From NCBI GenBank assembly GCA_030637775.1, contig DAOWFY010000171.1, forward strand, positions 1-11,648: 11,648 bases of DNA, in the 5' to 3' direction. The notes beneath the pieces were generated by a model. The model did no database searches and had not been told where the DNA came from. It saw nothing but the letters and a program-made list of their open reading frames with translations. Position 1 is the first letter of the stretch. Each line of letters starts with the position of its first letter. Made by a program: the position numbers and the translations under genes. Below, piece after piece: positions 1 to 5,671 of this stretch. This stretch comes from DAOVGU01 sp030637775 [NCBI: bacterium] (GTDB lineage Bacteria; Ratteibacteria; UBA8468).

Positions 1-52
1 CCCCCTCCCCTAATTTCCCCTCCCTCGAGGGAGGGGAAATTAGGGGAGGGGG
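1..52. repeat. Perfect 52-bp palindrome, in frame in the membrane-protein gene
   Basis: Bases 1-26 are the exact reverse complement of bases 27-52; the centre is CTCGAG and the arms are C-rich on the left and G-rich on the right. The reading frame of the flanking gene passes through without a stop. The element may start before base 1. It resembles the two C/G-rich palindromes inside recJ (2000-2047 and 2114-2183) in composition and build but is not identical to them. Confidence 0.85.
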
Positions 53-741
53 AAAGGGCAGTTATTATTGGTCTTCTTTCGGGTATTTTGGCTATTCTTA
101 TTGATAATCTCCTTTCCACAAATCTCAGGCAATCCTTCCCTCCCGTCCTGCTTTTCTTTGGTATGGGATTGGTTGTTTCTTATCTAAGGCCTATTCTCCC
201 AGGCTCCAGTAAAAAGAGCTCCTTTTCTATTTTTCTTTTGCTAATCCTTTTCCTCTCCCTGGCTAACTTTAATACGATGAGGAAGGATGTGTTTGCTGGC
301 TTCTGGCTCAAGAAATCCTTAGAGGCAAGATTGAAGAAGGATTTTCCTCAAGCCATTCTTTATTATAAAAAGACAATTTCGGCTGACCGATTTAATCTTA
401 TTGCTCACTATAAACTTGCCTTCGCTTATGGAGTCCTGAAGAAATACGATTTAGGACTTTCTACCTATAAAAGACTTTATTTGCTTTCTCCCCATTATGC
501 GCAGATTGATAAAAATATGGCTGTCCTCTATTATGAAAAAAAGAATTTGGACGCTTCTTTGTATTACTTCAAACAAGCAGAAAAACTTAATCCCTATGAT
601 GTTGACACGCTCTGTTCTCTTGCCTCAATATTCCTCATCAGAAAGGAACTTCAAAAAGCAAGATTCTATTTGAAAAGGGTTTTAGTTCTTGATTCAGCCA
701 ATTCCTATGCATTAAGATGGTTGAAGAAAATAGAAAAGTAG
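1..741 (+). CDS. C-terminal part of a membrane protein with TPRs, resembling O-antigen ligase (5' end outside window)
   Basis: This frame is open from base 1, so the gene enters from the left; the TTG at 88 is only the first internal start-like codon. The visible 246 residues begin with a repeat-encoded stretch (about 1-20: PPPLISPPSREGKLGEGERA). Two hydrophobic segments follow (about 21-40 and 46-65), then a third (about 75-90). The arrangement IIGLLSGILAILIDNLLS followed by PPVLLFFGMGLVVSYL looks like the last transmembrane helices of O-antigen ligase/polymerase (Wzy_C) proteins, which often end in TPRs. From about residue 110 there are three to four TPR-like helical pairs (for example AILYYKKTISAD, ASLYYFKQAEKLNP, ARFYLKRVLVLDS). 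The likely role is polymer ligation or polymerisation at the inner membrane with a periplasmic TPR tail. The TPRs are clear; the ligase identity rests on the membrane pattern because the catalytic loop is not in view. Confidence 0.6.
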   Translation, partial: PPPLISPPSREGKLGEGERAVIIGLLSGILAILIDNLLSTNLRQSFPPVLLFFGMGLVVSYLRPILPGSSKKSSFSIFLLLILFLSLANFNTMRKDVFAGFWLKKSLEARLKKDFPQAILYYKKTISADRFNLIAHYKLAFAYGVLKKYDLGLSTYKRLYLLSPHYAQIDKNMAVLYYEKKNLDASLYYFKQAEKLNPYDVDTLCSLASIFLIRKELQKARFYLKRVLVLDSANSYALRWLKKIEK

Positions 742-749
742 GGTATAAT
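721..749 (+). promoter_or_regulatory. Probable sigma70 promoter of rpmB
   Basis: TTGAAG (721-726, 4/6 to consensus) and TATAAT (744-749, 6/6) are separated by 17 bp. The -35 box lies in the last codons of the upstream gene and the -10 box directly follows its stop codon. A start point near 756 would leave a leader of about 30 nt before rpmB. Confidence 0.55.
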
Positions 750-770
750 GAGAATTCTGTAGATAAAAGA

Positions 771-776
771 AGAGGT
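771..776 (+). promoter_or_regulatory. Ribosome binding site of rpmB
   Basis: AGAGGT lies 9 nt before the ATG at 786. It is one of the few clear Shine-Dalgarno-like sequences in the window and supports the rpmB start. Confidence 0.55.
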
Positions 777-785
777 AAGTAAAAA

Positions 786-962
786 ATGGCAAGAATATGT
801 AGCATTTGTGGTAAAGGACCAAGAAGTGGATTTCGGGTCAGTCATTCCCACAGAAAGAGTAAGAGGCGCTGGCTGCCGAATCTACAGAGTGTCAGATTAA
901 AGAAGGGTGAAAGAAGGATTTACGTCTGCGCAGAGTGCATTAAGTCTTTCAAATTCAGTTGA
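786..962 (+). CDS. rpmB: Large ribosomal subunit protein bL28
   Basis: The 58-residue product MARICSICGKGPRSG... is a small basic protein of the bL28 family, a structural component of the 50S subunit. It shows the family features: an N-terminal CSIC pair (C5, C8), the GNxVSHS-equivalent stretch FRVSHSHRKSKRRWLPNLQ (17-35), a basic segment LKKGERRIYVC, and a second cysteine pair CAEC (C48, C51) that completes a probable zinc site as in the zinc-binding forms of bL28. The start follows an AGAGGT site and a promoter-like sequence. The last 43 nt (920-962) overlap the 3' end of recJ on the opposite strand, so both C-termini are read from the same DNA. The gene is shorter than 60 codons and easy to miss. 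No frameshift is visible. Confidence 0.93.
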   Translation: MARICSICGKGPRSGFRVSHSHRKSKRRWLPNLQSVRLKKGERRIYVCAECIKSFKFS

Positions 963-2764
963 ATGCGTTTTATTCCATTCCAATCATTAATCCGAGGAAA
1001 GTAGAGCGCATCAACAAGCTCGCCAGGAGAAATGTCAATTGTCCTGGCCATTCCAAAGCCCACAGCCTCTAAATATGTTCCTTTCCCCATCCCATCCACA
1101 GGATGGGAGCCCTCCTCTAACCAGCAGAAAAGATTTCCTTTCCTCTTTCTGATGAATTTGCCCACCTTTAAATTTCGCGAGGCAAAGAGAGGTCGAGGAT
1201 TTCCCCGGCCAAAGGGAGACAGAGTGCTTAGCTCTTTAAGGAGGGAGTGAGTAATCTCTGGCAGAGGAAGGCTATGGTCAATGGCAATTTTCTCTTTAAG
1301 GTCGTCTTCGGAGATAGAGGTTCTTGCCTCCCCTTCCAGCCTCTTTTGCAATAGGGAAAGATTCTCCTTCTTTAAACTTAAACCAACGGCAAGCTTGTGT
1401 CCTCCATAGGAAAGGAGTAAGTCCTTGCATTTTTTTACGGCAGAAAAGAGGTGAAAGTTTTCGATTGATCTTCCCGAACCCCTCATTATTTCTTTTTCTA
1501 AAGAGAGAATAATGGTCGGTCGATGAAACCTCTCCACAATTTTGCTCGCCACAATTCCGGCCACCCCTGGATGCCATCCTTCCCTGACAAGGACGATCGA
1601 ATAATTTGAATCCAATTTTTCCCTTTCAATTAAGGTATATGCTTCCCCAAGCATCCTTTTCTCAATATCCTGGCGATGGCGGTTTTCCTCATCTAATAAT
1701 TTGGCAAGAAAGGTAGCCTCCTCGTAAGATTCGGTTAAAAGCAACTTAACCGCTTTATTTGCCGAAGCAACTCTACCGATAGCGTTAATTCTTGGCCCTA
1801 AAGCAAAACTGATATGATGTGCGTTAATCTCCTTATCAGCCAATCCTGAAACCCGAAGCAGGGCTCTTATCCCTTCCTTCTTTGATTCCTTTATTACTTT
1901 TAAACCCTCTTTGACAAAAATTCTATTCTCTCCTAAGAGAGGTGCCAAATCTGCTATTGTGCCCAGGGCAACAAGATCGAGGTGCTGTTTTAAATTATAC
2001 CCCCACCTATCTCCCCCCCCCTTGAGGGGGAGGATTGAGGAGGGGGGTAACTTTGTTAATGCTTGCATCAATTTATAGACAATGCCGACACCGGACAGCT
2101 CCCGAAAATCTTCCTCCCCCTTTCCTCTATCCGGGGGACCCACTCCCTCCAGGGGAGTGAAACCCCCGGAAATAGGTGGGGGTGTAACTCGGGCTTTGTT
2201 ACAGGCGGGATCAATAATGGCGAAGGCTTCTGGTCTCTGTTCCTCCTCAGGAAGATGGTGGTCGGTAATAATAAGGTCAATTCCTAAACTTTTAGCAAAC
2301 CGCACCTCTTTTCTATTGGTGATGCCGCAATCGACGGTAATAATTAAACCTATACCCTGCTCTCGCGCTAATCTTATTGCTTCCTGATGAAGACCATAGC
2401 CTTCCTTTAATCGCTCGGGAATATAAAAATTAGTATTTAGCCCCAGTTCTTTAAGGATGATGAGACAAAGAGAGACAGCGGTAATGCCATCAACATCATA
2501 GTCTCCATAAATGAGAACCTTTTCTCCCTTTTCTTTTGCTTTTATGATTCTTCCTACCGCTTTTTCCATCCCGGCAAGCAGAAATGGATTGGCTAAATTC
2601 TCCAATGAGGGATGAAGGAATTTCTCTCCTCTTCTTTTAGTAGTTATTCCCCGATTAATAAGGATTCGGGAAAGAATTCTTGAGACCCCAAGTTCTTTGC
2701 TCAGTCGACCTTCTAAATCTTTATTGACCTCTTTTATTTGCCAGATCATTTTGAGATTCTTCAC
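920..2764 (-). CDS. recJ: Single-stranded-DNA-specific 5'-3' exonuclease RecJ, with two in-frame palindrome inserts
   Basis: RecJ degrades single-stranded DNA 5' to 3' in recombinational and mismatch repair, using Mn/Mg in a DHH active site. The motifs appear in order: YGDYDVDGIT (87-95), TVDCG (144-148), TDHH (167-170), FRELSGVGIVYKLMQAL (220-236), DLVALGTIADLAPL (263-276), INAIGR (326-331), GWHPGVAGIVASKI (396-409), the DHHA1 motif SYGGHKLAVG (452-461), then the OB-fold end with FGRGNPRPLF and the tail NDWNGIKRIQL. At 614 residues it is longer than usual (about 560-580). The excess is explained by two Pro/Gly-rich inserts (about 192-219 and 237-257) encoded by palindromic repeats, both flanking the FRELSGVGIVYKLMQAL segment. 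The first five codons (GTG start, MKNLK) lie in or beside another repeat; ATG at 2749 (MIWQIKEV) fits RecJ N-termini better and may be the true start. It is the last gene of the minus-strand string. Confidence 0.95.
   Translation of the reverse strand: MKNLKMIWQIKEVNKDLEGRLSKELGVSRILSRILINRGITTKRRGEKFLHPSLENLANPFLLAGMEKAVGRIIKAKEKGEKVLIYGDYDVDGITAVSLCLIILKELGLNTNFYIPERLKEGYGLHQEAIRLAREQGIGLIITVDCGITNRKEVRFAKSLGIDLIITDHHLPEEEQRPEAFAIIDPACNKARVTPPPISGGFTPLEGVGPPDRGKGEEDFRELSGVGIVYKLMQALTKLPPSSILPLKGGGDRWGYNLKQHLDLVALGTIADLAPLLGENRIFVKEGLKVIKESKKEGIRALLRVSGLADKEINAHHISFALGPRINAIGRVASANKAVKLLLTESYEEATFLAKLLDEENRHRQDIEKRMLGEAYTLIEREKLDSNYSIVLVREGWHPGVAGIVASKIVERFHRPTIILSLEKEIMRGSGRSIENFHLFSAVKKCKDLLLSYGGHKLAVGLSLKKENLSLLQKRLEGEARTSISEDDLKEKIAIDHSLPLPEITHSLLKELSTLSPFGRGNPRPLFASRNLKVGKFIRKRKGNLFCWLEEGSHPVDGMGKGTYLEAVGFGMARTIDISPGELVDALYFPRINDWNGIKRIQLNLKDLMHSAQT
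2000..2047. repeat. C/G-rich palindromic element inside recJ (copy in opposite orientation to 2114-2183)
   Basis: CCCCCACCTATCTCCCC on the left and a G-rich right arm form a palindrome around TTGA. It begins like the other recJ element read on the opposite strand: both start with ACCCCCACCTAT followed by C or T. In recJ it encodes about residues 237-257 (TKLPPSSILPLKGGGDRWGYN), a stretch that interrupts the conserved RecJ core without breaking frame. Confidence 0.75.
2114..2183. repeat. C/G-rich nested palindrome inside recJ
   Basis: Nested inverted arms are visible: CCCCC (2116-2120) with GGGGG (2178-2182), CCGGGGG (2131-2137) with CCCCCGG (2163-2169), and CACTCCC (2141-2147) with GGGAGTG (2153-2159). 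The minus strand encodes about residues 192-219 of RecJ, starting RVTPPPISGG, between IDPACNKA and FRELSGVG, which are close together in ordinary RecJ proteins. It shares its ACCCCCACCTAT end with the element at 2000-2047. Confidence 0.75.
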
Positions 2765-2780
2765 TTCGTTCAGAATGACA
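2753..2780. repeat. Short palindromic repeat at the apbE/recJ junction
   Basis: The 28-bp stretch contains ATTCT (2756-2760) and AGAAT (2772-2776) around TCACTTCGTTC. On the minus strand it starts TGTCATTCTGA, the same opening as the element at 3069-3098. It supplies the apbE stop codon (TGA, 2772-2770) and the GTG at 2764 that opens the longest recJ frame. I recognise this type of sequence as a commonly dispersed intergenic repeat in uncultured bacterial genomes; that recognition is from memory. Confidence 0.6.
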
Positions 2781-3915
2781 TATTCGTGGTTATATTTCCT
2801 TTTGGGTCTATAAGAAAGTAGGAAAGGCCTAATCTCTTTAAAAGCCTTTCCCCCTTTTCCCTTCCCATAACTATAATCGCGGTGGCAAGAGCATCGGCAG
2901 CAGTAGCAGTTGAGGCGATGATGGTTACGCTACAAAGCATATCGGAGGGCAGGCCTGCCGCGGCGGGTTCCCCTGTCTCTGAATTAAGGATATGGCCGGG
3001 CCTTTCGTAACCCCCAGAGGTACAGACCGCTTTATTCTCCACCTTTATTACTTTAAAAACCATGCCATTGTCATTCTGAGCCAGAGGTGTTTTTGACATT
3101 GTAGGGGCTTGATTTATCAAGTCCGTTGTTTCGGGTCGGATAACTCCGACCCCTACTTTAAATGGATTTCGGATAGCAATTCTATAACTTTTCTCTCCAA
3201 AAACCTTGAGATCTCCGCCGGCATTAACCATACCATTTTTTATTCCCTCTTTTTGCAGAAGTTTAACGGTTTCATCGACAATGTATCCTTTAGCAATACC
3301 CCCAAGGTCTAAAGCCATTTCCTTCTGGGAGAGTCTCACCATTTTTCTCTTCTCATTAATAGCAATCTTTTTATAATTACAGAGAGAAATTGCCTTTCTT
3401 TTCTCCTTCTGGCTAGGAACTCTGTTTTCTCTTTTTGCGCATCTGTATAAGGATTCTAAGGGGGAAATTGCAATGTTGAATGCCCCATCCGTCAACTGGC
3501 TATAGCAAAGGGAAGTCTTGATGAGGGAGAGGAGTTCCGGGGATACTTTTACCCACCCTTTTCCGGCCTGCTTGTTGATTTTAGAGAGTTCACTCTCCGC
3601 GGAAAAGTAACTTAAATTCCTCTCCTCAGCTCTTATCTTCTCTAAAGCAAGGTCAATTACTCTTCTTGCTTTCTTTGGATTCTTTGCAAAAACGGTAATC
3701 TCTACCTCTGTTCCTAAGAGAAGAGCCGATTTTTTGAAGGTTCTCTCCGCACAACCACAAAGTGATAATAGGACCAACAGACAGATGAGCCCCGTTAGAC
3801 CTTTACTAAATCGCCTCACAAGAGATGACTGAGGTTTGTGAGCGAGTTGGCGGTTATGCCGCAGGCACGATAGTGCCGAGGAATAAGAAAGCCCGAGCGA
3901 ACAAAGTCCAGTCAT
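2770..3915 (-). CDS. apbE: ApbE family FAD:protein FMN transferase, lipoprotein, with a repeat-derived insert
   Basis: ApbE transfers FMN from FAD to Thr/Ser residues of exported proteins such as Rnf/Nqr subunits, outside the inner membrane. Seen motifs: [10 protein letters not shown] (67-76), [12 protein letters not shown] (142-153), [10 protein letters not shown] (202-211), NAGGDL (231-236), a [11 protein letters not shown] segment (307-317) and the metal-binding [11 protein letters not shown] (337-347). A lipoprotein signal is clear: RRFSKG, a hydrophobic run, then lipobox LCGC with the lipidated Cys near 55. The longest frame starts in a 99-bp repeat and adds 32 residues before this signal. 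GTG at 3819, just past the repeat, would give MRRFSKGL, an ideal lipoprotein start, and is the likelier functional start. Residues about 254-287 are a repeat-encoded insert between RNPFK and [14 protein letters not shown]. The stop codon lies in another repeat. Confidence 0.93.
   Translation of the reverse strand: MTGLCSLGLSYSSALSCLRHNRQLAHKPQSSLVRRFSKGLTGLICLLVLLSLCGCAERTFKKSALLLGTEVEITVFAKNPKKARRVIDLALEKIRAEERNLSYFSAESELSKINKQAGKGWVKVSPELLSLIKTSLCYSQLTDGAFNIAISPLESLYRCAKRENRVPSQKEKRKAISLCNYKKIAINEKRKMVRLSQKEMALDLGGIAKGYIVDETVKLLQKEGIKNGMVNAGGDLKVFGEKSYRIAIRNPFKVGVGVIRPETTDLINQAPTMSKTPLAQNDNGMVFKVIKVENKAVCTSGGYERPGHILNSETGEPAAAGLPSDMLCSVTIIASTATAADALATAIIVMGREKGERLLKRLGLSYFLIDPKGNITTNMSF
3069..3098. 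repeat. Short TGTCA/TGACA inverted repeat inside apbE
   Basis: TGTCA (3069-3073) and TGACA (3094-3098) bracket about 20 bp. The left end reads TGTCATTCTGAG, matching the opening of the element at 2753-2780 on the other strand. It encodes part of the extra ApbE segment ([10 protein letters not shown]) and sits 2 bp from the next element, so two elements are inserted in tandem. Confidence 0.5.
3101..3156. repeat. 56-bp element with GTAGGGG/CCCCTAC termini inside apbE
   Basis: Terminal inverted repeats GTAGGGG (3101-3107) and CCCCTAC (3150-3156) enclose two hairpins: CTTGAT-TT-ATCAAG (3108-3121) and GGGTCGGA-TAAC-TCCGACCC (3133-3152). The minus strand reads through it as about ApbE residues 254-272 (starting VGVGVIRPE). 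Confidence 0.8.
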
Positions 3916-3919
3916 CTCT
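3821..3919 (-). repeat. 99-bp dispersed palindromic repeat, copy 1 (comEB/apbE junction)
   Basis: The ends AGAGATGACT (3821-3830) and AGTCATCTCT (3910-3919) are perfect 10-bp inverted repeats. Inside are hairpins GGCACgatAGTGCC-like and GGCGGttatgCCGC-like. The minus strand matches 10692-10790 at 91 of 99 positions. On the minus strand the terminal ATGA provides the TGA stop of comEB and the ATG that opens the longest apbE frame; the frame then runs through the whole element. Confidence 0.92.
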
Positions 3920-4379
3920 TAACCTGTATCAATTCTATTTTAGCTTCTTTCAAGATTTCCCGGGCAAACTTATCCGGGTAACCTTCCATAATAAAGATTT
4001 TTCTAATTCCGCTGTTGGCGAGCATCTTCGCACAGGTAATGCAGGGCTGGCAGGTTACATAGATAATACTTCCTTTCAGGAGAATTCGGGAACTTGCTGC
4101 CTGAAGAATGGCATTTTGTTCAGCGTGCAACCCGCGGCAGAGCTCCTGCCTTTCTCCGGAAGGAACCTTTAGCTTTTCCCGAAGACAGCCGATATCCAGA
4201 CAATGGGCGAGGCCTGTGGGTGCACCATTGTAACCGGTAGCCAAAATCCTTTTTTCTTTGACGATGACCGCCCCCACCTTTCGCCTCAGACAGGTGGAGC
4301 GCGTACTTACAAGTTTGGCAATTGTCATAAAGTATTCGTCCCAGGAGGGCCTACCTTTTTTTATAGATTGGGAACTCAT
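3912..4379 (-). CDS. comEB: dCMP deaminase / ComE operon protein 2 family deaminase
   Basis: The 155-residue protein is a zinc-dependent cytidine/deoxycytidylate deaminase that makes dUMP for thymidylate synthesis. The catalytic zinc motif is complete: HAEQNAI (H85, proton-shuttling E87) and PCITC (C113, C116). The N-terminus [28 protein letters not shown] and NGAPTG (51-56) are typical of the dCMP deaminase/ComEB branch. Cysteines at 60, 65 and 81 could form a second metal site as in phage T4 dCMP deaminase; that is inference. The start overlaps the glyA end by 29 nt, placing both in one transcript, and glyA supplies the one-carbon units that thymidylate synthase needs. The last codon and stop lie in a 99-bp repeat, so the original C-terminus may have been slightly different. 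Confidence 0.93.
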   Translation of the reverse strand: MSSQSIKKGRPSWDEYFMTIAKLVSTRSTCLRRKVGAVIVKEKRILATGYNGAPTGLAHCLDIGCLREKLKVPSGERQELCRGLHAEQNAILQAASSRILLKGSIIYVTCQPCITCAKMLANSGIRKIFIMEGYPDKFAREILKEAKIELIQVKR

Positions 4380-5595
4380 AACAGAATTTTTTAATCTCTT
4401 TTCTAATCTTTAAAATTATTTTTTTGTTTCTCCTGTTGTTGATAGCTTCTTCAATCCAGGCGGCAATCTGAGCCATCTCTGCCTCCTTCATTCCGCGAGA
4501 AGTTACAGTAGGGGTACCGAGGCGAATACCGCTGGTGGTTGTCGGATCTTTTTGGTCAAAAGGAATCAGATTTTTATTCACCACGATTCCAACCTTCTCC
4601 AGGATTTTTTCTGCCCGGGAACCGCTAATATTTTTATTGGTGAGATCGATGAGAATGAGATGGTTGTCTGTACCGCCGGTGACAGGGCGAAAGTCTCTTT
4701 TCTTTAACTCTTCCGATAATTTTTTGCTGTTCTTGATAATCTGGGATTGATACCGCTTAAATTCCGGTTTCAGAGCCTCTCCAAATGCTACCGCTTTCGC
4801 GGCAATGATGTGCATTAGAGGACCTCCCTGAATTCCTGGAAATACCATCTTGTCAATGAACTTACCAAAATTTTTTTCGGCGATAATTATTCCTCCCCTG
4901 GGACCCCGCAGTGTTTTGTGGGTTGTGGTGGTCACAAATTGGGCAATGCCAACCGGAGTGGGATGCAGACCGGCAACAATAAGTCCGGCAATATGGGCAA
5001 TATCGGCAAGAAGATAAGCACCGATGCTGTCGGCAATTCTTCTAAACTCCAGAAAATCAATTTTTCTGGGATAACTGCTTGCTCCACAGATAATTAATTT
5101 TGGTCTTATTCTCTTTGCCAATTTTTCTAAATCAGCAAAATTGATGAGACCCGTTTCTTTCTCAACTCCATAATAACTACTCCGGTAAAGTGTCCCGGAA
5201 AAATTGATGGTTGCTCCATGGGTGAGATGTCCTCCGTGGGCAAGATCCATGCCCAGGATTCTGTCCCCGGGCGACAAGACGGCAAAATAGATCGCCATAT
5301 TGGCCTGAGTTCCTGAGTGGGGCTGGACGTTGACATAATCCGCCTTAAATAATCGCTTTGCCCGGGAAATAGCAAGTTCTTCAATCTTATCGATATATTC
5401 ACAACCACCGTAATATCTAACAGAAGGATAACCTTCGGCATACTTATTGGTGAGGAGACTACCGGCGGCTTCTAAAACTGAATCTCCCGCAATGTTCTCG
5501 GAGGCAATTAGATTTATCGTTTCTTGTTGGCGAATTTCCTCATTCTTGATGATTTTTGCAACCTGCGGATCAGATTTTCTTAAAGGCATATTCAT
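4351..5595 (-). CDS. glyA: Serine hydroxymethyltransferase
   Basis: GlyA is a cytoplasmic PLP enzyme that interconverts serine and glycine with tetrahydrofolate, the main source of one-carbon units. The 414 residues match the family length. Seen motifs: LIASENIAG (29-37), [15 protein letters not shown] (50-64), QPHSGTQAN (91-99), [12 protein letters not shown] (116-127), [11 protein letters not shown] (195-205), and the PLP-lysine site [14 protein letters not shown] (K227), then FPGIQGGPL (252-260). Start ATG 5595 lies at the edge of a 77-bp repeat that fills the gap to glyS; no Shine-Dalgarno sequence is visible, and an ATG two codons later is an alternative. The 3' end overlaps comEB by 29 nt. 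Confidence 0.97.
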   Translation of the reverse strand: MNMPLRKSDPQVAKIIKNEEIRQQETINLIASENIAGDSVLEAAGSLLTNKYAEGYPSVRYYGGCEYIDKIEELAISRAKRLFKADYVNVQPHSGTQANMAIYFAVLSPGDRILGMDLAHGGHLTHGATINFSGTLYRSSYYGVEKETGLINFADLEKLAKRIRPKLIICGASSYPRKIDFLEFRRIADSIGAYLLADIAHIAGLIVAGLHPTPVGIAQFVTTTTHKTLRGPRGGIIIAEKNFGKFIDKMVFPGIQGGPLMHIIAAKAVAFGEALKPEFKRYQSQIIKNSKKLSEELKKRDFRPVTGGTDNHLILIDLTNKNISGSRAEKILEKVGIVVNKNLIPFDQKDPTTTSGIRLGTPTVTSRGMKEAEMAQIAAWIEEAINNRRNKKIILKIRKEIKKFCYEFPIYKKR

Positions 5596-5671
5596 TTACT
5601 ACATGCTTAATCTGAAAGACTAATTACGTATATTGCTACTGAAGTTAGCAGATAGTCCAGTGTCGCAATTT
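5595..5671 (+). repeat. 77-bp dispersed repeat, copy 1 (glyS/glyA junction)
   Basis: It matches 9878-9954 in the same orientation at 70 of 77 positions. It contains an imperfect dyad (CTGAAAGACTAAT on one side, GTTAGCAG on the other). It encodes the last residues of GlyS (about CDTGLSANFSSNIRN), contains the glyS stop and reaches the first base of glyA. Confidence 0.9.

Noticed and set aside
88-741. A complete 217-residue gene beginning with TTG at 88
   Set aside because: The same frame is open back to base 1 and includes part of a transmembrane helix before 88, so the gene is better seen as cut by the window edge.
1032-2387. Several frames inside recJ on both strands
   Set aside because: RecJ has complete motifs across the whole span; the others are shadows, lengthened by the C/G-rich repeats that lack stop codons.
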